From Hoeflea sp. 108 (GTDB lineage: Bacteria; Pseudomonadota; Alphaproteobacteria; Rhizobiales; Rhizobiaceae): 64,000 nucleotides of DNA. Positions 17,309 to 25,153 of this stretch are shown here, piece by piece. The stretch covers positions 4,242,304 through 4,306,303 of the forward strand of contig NZ_KB890024.1 in the NCBI RefSeq assembly GCF_000372965.1. The letters run 5' to 3'. The notes below the pieces were generated by a model. That model had not been told where the DNA came from. It did no database searches and saw only the letters and a program-made list of their open reading frames with translations. Positions within the stretch are counted from its first letter, which is position 1, and every line of letters starts with the position of its first letter. Made by a program: the position numbers and the translations under genes.

Positions 17309-17603
17309 GTCCACGTAGCTCAGTAGGATAGAGCACAGGATTCCTGAAAAATTGGGGGTTGCAGCCGGAAACACTGCAATCGATCTGCTCAAAGTCGGGG
17401 AACGCTTCGCTGTACTTCAGCATGCCAATCCCGAGCCAAGCGGCGGAGAAATCCGCTGAAGGTGTAGAGACTGGAAGGGCAGCACCTAAGGGCAGACAGC
17501 CTATGGTGAAGGGACAGTCCAGACCACGAAGGCGAAAGCTGCGGCGAAAGCCGAAGTGGTATGAATCCTGGGGTCACAGGTTCGATTCCTGTCGTGGACA
17601 CCA
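17309..17603 (+). tRNA. tRNA-Arg(CCU) with a group I intron, carried by the island
   Basis: Exon 1 is 17309-17345 and exon 2 is 17564-17603; joined they are 77 nt. Acceptor GTCCACG pairs perfectly with CGTGGAC, the D stem is GCTC/GAGC, the anticodon stem CAGGA/TCCTG encloses the loop TTCCTAA (anticodon CCU), the T arm is ACAGG-TTCGATT-CCTGT, and CCA is encoded. It would read AGG. It lies 143 nt inside the island and is the same isoacceptor that the island disrupts. Its D and T arms match the host tRNA but the acceptor and anticodon stems differ, so it is not a simple duplicate. Confidence 0.92.
17346..17563 (+). ncRNA. Self-splicing group I intron in the tRNA-Arg(CCU) anticodon loop
   Basis: 218 nt with no open frame. 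The 5' exon ends in U (the last anticodon base) and the intron ends in G, as group I splicing requires. P1 forms between exon GATTCCT and the internal guide GGGGGTT with a U-G pair at the splice site. TTGCAG/CTGCAA gives a P2-like hairpin, AGCGG/CCGCT a P6-like one, and AGACTGGA with GACAGTCC gives the conserved P7 guanosine site. Position and type match the classical tRNA-Arg(CCU) intron of Agrobacterium tumefaciens. Confidence 0.88.
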
Positions 17604-17692
17604 CACTTTTGCTCGCGCTAGGACTGAGCGCGGAGCAACGCGACGAACCACTTACGGCAGCCGGAGCACCGCCTTAGCGGCCGAACCTTCAA

Positions 17693-18400
17693 TCACTTCT
17701 GGCGCGATAAAGGCTCTCGCTTGATCTCCAACATAGCAGGGCGATTTTCTTCCACGAACGTTTCCAGGCCGTAAAAGAGCTCTGCGCTCATGATCCTCGT
17801 ACCTACAGGAGACTTGCGCCCTACCTTGAGCGCTACATCGTCAAGCAAGAATGTACCGTTCTTCATTCGATGAAGCCATTCAGCTAGCTCAGTAATCACT
17901 TTTTGACTTTCTGGAGACAAAGCGGCGCTTGGGATTGGCGACATTGCACCAATGAGCTGCTTCAACGCGTTGCAGCGTTGATTTTGCTCCATCACTATTC
18001 GCTGTAATGCCTGAACGTTTGCTCTCGTCCCGGCATCCATTTCGGTGACATCTATCTTAAGTGACGCATCAATTGTAGTCGGATCGGGAGAGTTGATGTC
18101 TAATATGGCGTTATAAGCAGCACGCCATATTCTCAGCATAGGCCTGTAGATGTTGTAGAGCGTCTGCTTCTCAGGGAACTTTGCGTTCTTTATCTTCCCT
18201 TCATTAGCCACGGTCGCTGCCGTAGGCGAGATGGGAGTACTTCGTGACACAAGGGCGCGGCAAACCGCCCAAACTGCCAGAAAGTTTGACCTAGTGGTCT
18301 CCTGATTAGACGGCAGTGCATCAACCAGTGAATTCGATTTACTGTCAGCATTCGCAATGACTGCTTGAATTCGAGAGGTCACGCTAAACAACCTCCGCAT
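17693..18400 (-). CDS. gmtX: Small third protein of the recombinase trio (GmtX-like)
   Basis: 235 residues from the ATG at 18400 (a TTG lies one codon upstream). Basic N-terminus, then STPISPTAATVANEGK, which reads like a helix-turn-helix, and LYNIYRPMLRIWRAAY; no catalytic motif is visible. It overlaps the end of the 989-residue integrase-like gene by 17 nt and is the last of three genes running toward the left end of the island. Position, size and order match GmtX of the Gamma-Mobile-Trio, as I recall that family. Its role is unknown; DNA binding during excision or insertion is an inference. Confidence 0.6.
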   Translation of the reverse strand: MRRLFSVTSRIQAVIANADSKSNSLVDALPSNQETTRSNFLAVWAVCRALVSRSTPISPTAATVANEGKIKNAKFPEKQTLYNIYRPMLRIWRAAYNAILDINSPDPTTIDASLKIDVTEMDAGTRANVQALQRIVMEQNQRCNALKQLIGAMSPIPSAALSPESQKVITELAEWLHRMKNGTFLLDDVALKVGRKSPVGTRIMSAELFYGLETFVEENRPAMLEIKREPLSRQK

Positions 18401-21353
18401 CAAGATTCTGAATCAGGACCGAAACGCTATTCGCATGACCTATCGTTTCAGTCAGCGACTTTGAGATGATTTCTCGAACTTCCCGCACAACGTTCAGATT
18501 CTTGAGTGTTAGCGAGCCATCTTCCAGTGCTTTTATTTCTTCTCTCGACGCGCGAGCCAACAAGAATTTCGCAAACTGATCCATGGCATCCCGAGCCACC
18601 TCGGGAGATATCCTGGTTATTAACCTGGGCGGCAAAATTCCCGCGTTCACTAGGGCAGTATCGAGATACTTGTTTCGAATCTCTTCCACGCGATCATCCC
18701 TGAGTATCAAGAAATGCCTGCTTGCTTCGGTATTGGTCAGCGAATGTTCAAATTTCGATATCTCTTCATATCGAGCCACAGCCTCCGCACCAGCTGCGAC
18801 TAATTTCACGCCGGGATTGTCGCCCCGCTTCGCTTCCTCCATCAATGCCAGGCTGGCTTTCAGAAACAGCTCCACATTGAATATGGATTTCTCAAGCAGC
18901 TCTTGGCAATCTTTTAGACGCTGCATTTCAACTTCGCAGGCTTCGTAGGCCTGATTGAAACGCTGCTTATCAATTTGACCGGATTTGCGCCGATCTTCCA
19001 GACCAGCAACTCTACGGTTCAGATCTTCTTCCTCTCGGCCTAATTCCGCTCTCTGCTCACATAATTTGCTGCCGAACAGCGACAACTGCACTATCCAAGG
19101 CGGACCACTGATGAAATGACGGCACTGAATGCAATTTCGGCTACCACCCGGCACTGGGCCGTGCTTCTCTCCTTTAAGCTTACTTTTGTGAACAACAGGG
19201 CCACCGTCACTGCACCGTGACCCTTCATAAGGACACATCCCAATGTCGACGTTGCAATATTCGATCTTGGATACAGAACCGATGGCGTCGCGGAACGCAG
19301 GTTCATTCAAAGACACTGCTCGCTTCTGGGCTTGGTCGAAGTTCATTGCCTTAAGGTCATCGATAAGATCTTGCGCCAGTCCAGAATTGGCAACCGAACG
19401 TTGTAAAAGGTCATCGATCTCCGAAGGGTCGTACCTGAGATAATAAACCGTCATTCTCAGAGTGGCATGCCCTGCCACCATCTTGCTGATCAGTTCAATC
19501 GGCATGCCCGATTGATACAGCACACTCAATCCACGGACGCGAATTCCGTGAAGGTTGTAAATTGAACTCTGGGGCTGCCCTGTACTCTTTTGGCGAGATA
19601 CGATCTGTATCGCCTTTTCTGGGTTTAAGGCATTCCACCTAGCCTCGCCCTCCGCCAGAAGCATGTTCCAAGCCTTGTCAACTTCGCTTCGTGTTACAAT
19701 CCTACCTTGCCAAGGCTGCGGATTGGTCGGGAAAAGTCGATAGATCGGAAATATAGTTGGATATGAAGACATCGTTACTATTGGCGCACGACCAGGATCG
19801 TCCAGATATTTTTCAGGTCCGATAGGCTCCTCAATTGGATTATACTTTTCTTGCCAATTTAATAAATCGCCAAGGCGCTTGTGGACAACTGGATGTTGCC
19901 ACGGGAGAGCGTAAGGAGAGCCCGTTTTATTTGTGTTGATCCAAAATCCGGTAATCGGCTTTACAGGATCATTAAATTGATGGGCATATCCTTTCGTTGG
20001 GAATCCTTCCCAAGGCGCACGCTCCAGATTTGCCCAATATCCGGCATGCACGCTTGGATTAGGCACCCACTTCATTACGTTGGCATCAAACCGAAGCACA
20101 TCACCTTCGCCACTATCAAAGCGACGCCATTGACCGATCCGCAACGGTATATCAAACGCGTTTGAAATGAGCGTTGGTATCACAGGGCAATATACGGATG
20201 CTGGAATTCCATCTTCCACGACCTTCACGTCGAAGTGGCCGCATCTGCCTGGCCAACCTACCTCACCTTCATCCAGAATTTCCTTGATCAACGTATGGAG
20301 TTTGGCAGGTAGTGGACGAGACCTTGTTGAATTTGGTTTTCGTGCCGGAATTGATTTTTGGAGCTTGGCAAGCTCCAAATCCGAAATCAGTGAATACAGA
20401 ACAGTATCAGGGTTTTCGGCTGCAACTTTGTCGACATAATGATCAGAAACCTTTCTCAGGGTCCTGGCCAAGGAATGGATATAATCAGGCTTTCCTTCGG
20501 TACTTTCTCTTAAATACTCTGAAACTGATACTTTTCGGTCCTTTTGTTTCAGGATATCTATCAATCTCTTGTTTGGAAAATTCTTCTCTAGCCAGGCATT
20601 TGTGTGGAGAAGAACCTGATCTATGTCTGAGGGCCGGATGCGAGACGTTTCCTTAAAGTCACGAAACATCGCCGTCAGATCTTGTTGGAGAGGCGACCGA
20701 GAGGCTTCCAAAGCCCGCACCGTAATAGATTTCCCCCATACTTGACGATGACTGCTGGCTTTTTTCGTCAAAGAAGGATCATCATAGATCCTTGCGAAAC
20801 CAAGGATTAGGTTCCGGAGACCTTGGACATTAAAGGTACTGTTCTTGCCCACGATTTCACGCCGCCAAGTCAACCCATCCGAAGTCCTAAACCAATCGAC
20901 AACATCGTGTACAAGTTTGAGCGGAATTTGCTTCGCATCTTCCGGTCCAAGACAACTCACCGCAAATATACAAAGAACTCGATACATAAACGCCTCGACT
21001 GAGCGACGACTCCCATCTGCCAGCTTGTCCAAACATGCAAAAGCTCCTGCTGCCATCAAATCTTCGTGGAGATTGCAGACCGACGCGGAGGTATTCAAAA
21101 ACTCCAGGGCCAACTCCCAGTTTAATTTTTTACTCCCCTTTTTAAAAAAACTATAAGGTGAGATACAAATATCAGTGCTTGCAACATCGTACAGTATTTT
21201 CTTTTCATTATCTTTTACCTTCCTATTAATAGGAACATTAAAAAGAACATCTAGAAGACCCTCAACTTCAGAAGTATCATAATCATTATTATAATGATAA
21301 TGAGATTCACTGAGGTTTAGTACATATCCGCTCTCTTCGTACGAAATTATCAT
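18384..21353 (-). CDS. gmtZ: Large integrase-like protein of the trio (GmtZ-like)
   Basis: 989 residues. Degenerate tyrosine-recombinase features lie in the middle: Arg in IPLRIGQWRRF at about 404, HGIRVRG at about 602, then AGHATLRMTVYYLRY with candidate tyrosines at about 635. A cysteine cluster (YCNVDIGMC, C, then NCIQCRHF) at about 700-745 looks like a zinc ribbon and is followed by a long helical, probably coiled-coil stretch (EEEDLNRRVAGLEDRR onward). Starts 20 nt after gmtY and overlaps gmtX. Matches what I remember of the gamma-mobile-trio integrase GmtZ; otherwise a novel large integrase. Markedly AT-rich compared with the host. Confidence 0.65.
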   Translation of the reverse strand: MIISYEESGYVLNLSESHYHYNNDYDTSEVEGLLDVLFNVPINRKVKDNEKKILYDVASTDICISPYSFFKKGSKKLNWELALEFLNTSASVCNLHEDLMAAGAFACLDKLADGSRRSVEAFMYRVLCIFAVSCLGPEDAKQIPLKLVHDVVDWFRTSDGLTWRREIVGKNSTFNVQGLRNLILGFARIYDDPSLTKKASSHRQVWGKSITVRALEASRSPLQQDLTAMFRDFKETSRIRPSDIDQVLLHTNAWLEKNFPNKRLIDILKQKDRKVSVSEYLRESTEGKPDYIHSLARTLRKVSDHYVDKVAAENPDTVLYSLISDLELAKLQKSIPARKPNSTRSRPLPAKLHTLIKEILDEGEVGWPGRCGHFDVKVVEDGIPASVYCPVIPTLISNAFDIPLRIGQWRRFDSGEGDVLRFDANVMKWVPNPSVHAGYWANLERAPWEGFPTKGYAHQFNDPVKPITGFWINTNKTGSPYALPWQHPVVHKRLGDLLNWQEKYNPIEEPIGPEKYLDDPGRAPIVTMSSYPTIFPIYRLFPTNPQPWQGRIVTRSEVDKAWNMLLAEGEARWNALNPEKAIQIVSRQKSTGQPQSSIYNLHGIRVRGLSVLYQSGMPIELISKMVAGHATLRMTVYYLRYDPSEIDDLLQRSVANSGLAQDLIDDLKAMNFDQAQKRAVSLNEPAFRDAIGSVSKIEYCNVDIGMCPYEGSRCSDGGPVVHKSKLKGEKHGPVPGGSRNCIQCRHFISGPPWIVQLSLFGSKLCEQRAELGREEEDLNRRVAGLEDRRKSGQIDKQRFNQAYEACEVEMQRLKDCQELLEKSIFNVELFLKASLALMEEAKRGDNPGVKLVAAGAEAVARYEEISKFEHSLTNTEASRHFLILRDDRVEEIRNKYLDTALVNAGILPPRLITRISPEVARDAMDQFAKFLLARASREEIKALEDGSLTLKNLNVVREVREIISKSLTETIGHANSVSVLIQNLDAEVV

Positions 21354-21373
21354 TGAATTCTACTTATTTTATC

Positions 21374-23110
21374 TTAGTATCCGCGATGACTAAAGCTGTG
21401 CATTTCAAATGCACCATCTGCCTGCAATTTTACGCGAGCCGCTAGATCTGACCACATGTGGGTTAGGTCAGATGATAGTTTATCTTTGAATAGACTGGCA
21501 TGATTATCAAGTATATCGCTAACTTCCGAGGGTAGTAGCCTCGTATATATTAAGTGGCTGTAAATACTTGTGTGATGCATGCATTTTTGGATAATGACAC
21601 CGTCGACACCTAATGATTTTAAAATGCGTCCATACAGGTGACGAAGACCATGCGGAGTTGTACCCATTTCTTTAGATCTGATCAGTGAGGGGTCTTGGTA
21701 ATTTCTAGCCAGCCTGCGAATTGCTCGTGTCCAAGCAGCCCTGAATGCAGTGATGGTGTAAGGATCACCTACATTCCCTTGGCCGTCACCTGCTGATCGT
21801 CCGCTGCTTACGAACAGAAATGGGTGATCGCCGAGTATTTTGGGCCGTCGGGCCATAATCGACGGCCGGGTGACGAACAAATACTTTCGCAAACGGTGCG
21901 TCAGGTGAATAATGGCGGGTTCAAGAGGAAGCCAATAAGCTTGGGTTGTATCGCCCGCAGAGATCCCCATCCCTTTCCAACCTACATGATTTCTATGCTT
22001 ATCTAAATTCCGCGGAAGAAGATTAAACGATTCCAGATAGCTGGCTCGACTTATGACTTGGTCCTGATTATTTATGACGCTGCCGTCGTCAGGGTTCTGA
22101 AAAAACATCAGAACCCTGTCCTGGATAAACTGGACATCCGACACGTATGAATGAAACGGCTCGCTAGTTCTCAGCCCACCGACTGCCAAAATTAGGGCGA
22201 TGATTTCTGCCGCCTCATCATGCTCAGAATGGTCACGCCCGTGACTAAACCCTTCGAATAAGAGGGGTGCTAAATACTTCGGTGGGAAAAAGTGTACCGG
22301 GCCGCTGGGCGCTCTGGCAGGACCCACAACTCCCGTAAACCGGTGAGATTTGTTTTTATTTTCATTTGGCGAGGGTTGGCCGTAGGCCGACGAAGCGTGG
22401 GGGCGCTCCCTCAGGTGTTTTAGGAAGCTGTATCTAGTTCGTATCGCCAGCTCAGCAGCGACACGAAATGAATGCGTAGGATTAACCCCGGGAGCTTTAA
22501 CACATGCCGCCCAGGCCCATCTTGACTCCTCCTTTTTGTCGCCTAGCCATTCGAGATGACGCGTTAGTGCGCCCAAAAGCCTACCAGTTCGATCTCGCCC
22601 TTTAGCGTTCCAGAACAGGCCGAAAGGATCTGCGCGCCCACCGTCGCGCACCAGGGATGTGCCGTGAAGTAGCGCCAAGGCAAACCCCCTTAGCAGACGT
22701 CTCTCTAAAGGTTCGCAGTCTGTTTGGATAAACGACAACGGCATAGCCTGAATTGCCGCTACTGAAAAATCGATCAGGAGGCCAATCGCCTGTGCCGTCG
22801 TTGATTGCCATTTTTCACAGCGAGAATCGTTTTCAAAAAAATAGTCCTCTAGGTGATTGTATCTGTGCGACTGGATACTGCCGTCTGACCCACTGACGAT
22901 TACATATAAGACGGGCCACCGACGTACCCGACCTTCTCGCCAGACCTGCTGCCTAACAACAGTGAAATTGAGCCCACGCTCAAGATGTTTTTTGTTATAA
23001 GGCAAGCCATCTTCCTTTCTGCTGCCAACAATACGCAACGTATTTATCTTTTCGGAAAAAATCCATGACGTCGCGATAATAATTAATGCGAATTTGTTTA
23101 TATACAACAC
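21374..23110 (-). CDS. gmtY: Tyrosine recombinase of the trio (GmtY-like)
   Basis: 578 residues from a GTG at 23110; the first ~35 residues are doubtful because a TTG at 23005 has a GGAAGA site before it. The C-terminal catalytic domain has the tyrosine-recombinase set: Arg in GGLRTSE at about 311, PHGLRHLYG at about 488, a His pair in CMHHTS and the nucleophile in IYTRL at about 523. First gene of the three-gene unit that ends near the left island junction, so it is the likely catalytic recombinase. Resembles GmtY; the assignment is from memory of that family and from synteny. Confidence 0.7.
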   Translation of the reverse strand: MLYINKFALIIIATSWIFSEKINTLRIVGSRKEDGLPYNKKHLERGLNFTVVRQQVWREGRVRRWPVLYVIVSGSDGSIQSHRYNHLEDYFFENDSRCEKWQSTTAQAIGLLIDFSVAAIQAMPLSFIQTDCEPLERRLLRGFALALLHGTSLVRDGGRADPFGLFWNAKGRDRTGRLLGALTRHLEWLGDKKEESRWAWAACVKAPGVNPTHSFRVAAELAIRTRYSFLKHLRERPHASSAYGQPSPNENKNKSHRFTGVVGPARAPSGPVHFFPPKYLAPLLFEGFSHGRDHSEHDEAAEIIALILAVGGLRTSEPFHSYVSDVQFIQDRVLMFFQNPDDGSVINNQDQVISRASYLESFNLLPRNLDKHRNHVGWKGMGISAGDTTQAYWLPLEPAIIHLTHRLRKYLFVTRPSIMARRPKILGDHPFLFVSSGRSAGDGQGNVGDPYTITAFRAAWTRAIRRLARNYQDPSLIRSKEMGTTPHGLRHLYGRILKSLGVDGVIIQKCMHHTSIYSHLIYTRLLPSEVSDILDNHASLFKDKLSSDLTHMWSDLAARVKLQADGAFEMHSFSHRGY

Positions 23111-23256
23111 TAACTAATAGAAATTGCAAATCATTAATATTTGTATACCAGATTTTATACTTGTTAAGCTAATATCGTTGTCGATTATTACTTTAACTGG
23201 GGCGCAGGCTGATCGTCAGCGTCACTCGCAGGCTGGTCGTTTGAAAGACGACAAAA

Positions 23257-23287
23257 TTGTTTGTCTGTTTGTTTGTTAGTCTGTTTG
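23257..23287. repeat. TTTG/TCTG simple repeat tract
   Basis: About 31 nt of imperfect TTTG and TCTG tetramers. Low-complexity sequence with no obvious function. Confidence 0.6.
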
Positions 23288-23506
23288 AAACGCTAAAGAC
23301 CTCAACGAGGCTGCGCCCGTTTAGGGTGACCTGTCCGCCAAGGTGCGGACTAGGAAGCACTCACGGCAACGGGAAAACGCTACCGTTGTCATCGCGGTGT
23401 GAGTAAATGGCGGGGCGACGATGCTACAGTAAAGGCAACAACAACCCCACGACCACCTCTCAAGACATTTCGACCGTACTTGCAGGTGGACAGGTGATCG
23501 CTATAG

Positions 23507-23638
23507 GCCAATACGCCGATCACCGAGCTGGACAATCGGTTCCGTGGATTCGCCAGCGGTGGAAGTCCCTACGAGATCAATCTGCCTAACCTGCGGCCCT
23601 CGCCGGATGGTTATGACAAGCACTTCAACGGCGCGTGA
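23507..23638 (+). pseudogene. Possible 3' gene fragment (about 43 codons)
   Basis: One frame is open from a stop at 23504 to a TGA at 23636 and reads ITELDNRFRGFASGG, then SPYEINLPNLRPSPDGYDKH, which has natural-looking composition. There is no start codon in a suitable place and no homologue that I recognise. Probably the tail of a gene lost when cargo was exchanged. Confidence 0.35.
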
Positions 23639-23690
23639 ATTTTCAGCGGATCTTAGAAGCTTCTGGCGAAATGTGGCTACTGAAAGTGTT

Positions 23691-24464
23691 CTATTTCTTT
23701 GGAGTGAAGAGATCGTCCATTTCGGTAAAGACCGCTGTAGAAGCAGTCTCGCCGCGCTCTTGCTCACGCTCTCGATGCCACTCTTCCATCAAGATACGTC
23801 GCGCTTCATCGCGGGCTTCTAGGAACATTTCAATACAGTCGGCAAGCTGACCGCCAGAAAGTTGTTCGTAGTCGCCCCGATGCCAAATCTCTGGCGAGCG
23901 CTGTCGATTCTCGCCATCCTTCGGAAAAAACAAAAACTCGGCTGGGCTGTCCTGATAGTCAGTGAGTGAGAGGAAAGCATCTTCGCATATCGTCGCCAAA
24001 AGACGACGCTGCGAGAGAGTTAGAGACAGCGTGCTCCAGCCGCACACGAAGATTGGAAGAAACTGACCTCCCTCACGAATAACCGACAGCGGAGCGACGG
24101 GAACCTGAACCTCCCTTGAAACCAAGAAGTGGCCCCGGTCGAACTCGATTGGATTCCTTGCCGCGTAGCCCCGTTCATTGTCATGAGCAAAAAAAGCTCT
24201 GACCAGTTCTTCGTTCTGATTCTTGCCCGCCGGAGCACCCCCACGCTTTACGATCCCCAGTGCCGTTTCCAGATCGATGCCCAGCTGGATACGGTCTTTG
24301 ATAGCCGCATACCCGGTCTGGTAAGTGAACGGCGGAATACTCTTGGCGAAAGACAAGATAGATTTCGTAGTGGTGGGTACATCTACGCCTATAAAGCGAA
24401 CCCAATTGGGTCCGGCCGGCGGGCGGTCGAGCTTGGCAATGATCTTTGCGTAGTCTTTTGCCAT
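23691..24464 (-). CDS. Unknown protein coupled to a Panacea antitoxin (candidate toxin)
   Basis: 257 residues from the ATG in a TAATG overlap with the upstream Panacea gene, so the two are translated together. No family is recognised. The N-terminus is basic (MAKDYAKIIAKL), there is a conserved-looking LSFAKSIPPFTYQTGYAAIKDR, and the C-terminus is a charged helix rich in Glu/Arg (EARRILMEEWHREREQERGE). No signal peptide or membrane span. Since Panacea-domain antitoxins are usually paired with very diverse toxins in a two-gene operon, a toxin role is a reasonable inference. At 257 residues it is large for a toxin, so a regulatory or ligand-sensing partner is an alternative. Confidence 0.6.
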   Translation of the reverse strand: MAKDYAKIIAKLDRPPAGPNWVRFIGVDVPTTTKSILSFAKSIPPFTYQTGYAAIKDRIQLGIDLETALGIVKRGGAPAGKNQNEELVRAFFAHDNERGYAARNPIEFDRGHFLVSREVQVPVAPLSVIREGGQFLPIFVCGWSTLSLTLSQRRLLATICEDAFLSLTDYQDSPAEFLFFPKDGENRQRSPEIWHRGDYEQLSGGQLADCIEMFLEARDEARRILMEEWHREREQERGETASTAVFTEMDDLFTPKK

Positions 24465-24952
24465 TAGTGTTTCGCCGTCTTCTGATACCACTCCCGAATG
24501 AGACCATCAGAGATTTTCATCGTGGGATTGGATCGATTGTCATGATTCCAAGTCGTATCCCACGGCCCATTTTTCACATGTGACTGTGCCACGAGCGCGC
24601 CAGGAGACATCGCAATATACTTGGAGATGATAGTTTTGAGAAAAGCCGCTTCTTCGTTAGCGAGGTCGCATGATGCGATCATGCGTCGTCCTGTTTGTGG
24701 ATCGATGTATGTCGCCCGAGAAGTAATGCAGGCTTCTCCGAACGTCTTGAACTGATGATACAACTCGCGAAAGACAGGGCCATGGGTCCAAGCCTCGATT
24801 TTCGCAGTTACGAGTGGGCGCTCGAAGGTAGCCAGAAAATCTGCATGCAGAAAGTAGACGATCTTGTTGATGTGAAGGTTGGAAATCCCCCGCTCTTCGC
24901 CATCCGCAACATCAAGCACGTAGTTAGCAATCGCCCTAACATCATAGCCCAT
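24464..24952 (-). CDS. Panacea (SocA-like, DUF4065) antitoxin
   Basis: 162 residues from the ATG at 24952; a TTG at 24961 would add three. The Panacea signature is clear: AIANYVLDVADG, then LHINKIVYFLHADFL and KIEAWTHGPVFRELYHQFK. The family includes SocA of Caulobacter, a proteolytic adaptor antitoxin, and the PanA antitoxins that neutralise many unrelated toxins. Immediately followed, with a TAATG overlap, by an uncharacterised 257-residue gene. The ribosome site is poor. Cytoplasmic. Confidence 0.8.
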   Translation of the reverse strand: MGYDVRAIANYVLDVADGEERGISNLHINKIVYFLHADFLATFERPLVTAKIEAWTHGPVFRELYHQFKTFGEACITSRATYIDPQTGRRMIASCDLANEEAAFLKTIISKYIAMSPGALVAQSHVKNGPWDTTWNHDNRSNPTMKISDGLIREWYQKTAKH

Positions 24953-25153
24953 ATGGTACAACTAGGTTATTCTCGTTTTGTTCGCAATGGCGGCACAACG
25001 GTTTCCCCAAGAATTGGCACCGTGACAGCATCCCTGCCAAAGCCATGGATAGCGCCGGAAGAGCGTGACCTGGCAGACTTCACCGGGCCGAGCCGCCACC
25101 CAAAGCAGCGGCGGGTAGCTGCGGGGATTTTGTGAATTTCTGTCCCGGCAACG

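Larger units (their letters stand above)
23111..23690. other. 580-nt region with no intact gene between the trio and the Panacea module
   Basis: The first 90 nt are very AT-rich and should hold the trio promoter. A near-perfect 14-bp direct repeat, CGCAGGCTGATCGT and CGCAGGCTGGTCGT, lies at 23203-23216 and 23227-23240. A TTTG-rich tract (23257-23287) and a hairpin, GTCCGC-CAAGGT-GCGGAC, follow. The last 130 nt contain a stop-terminated gene fragment listed separately. Confidence 0.5.

Noticed and set aside
23257..23287. TTTG tract as part of a CRISPR or tandem gene array
   Set aside because: Only a short imperfect tetranucleotide run; no spacers or repeat units of CRISPR length.
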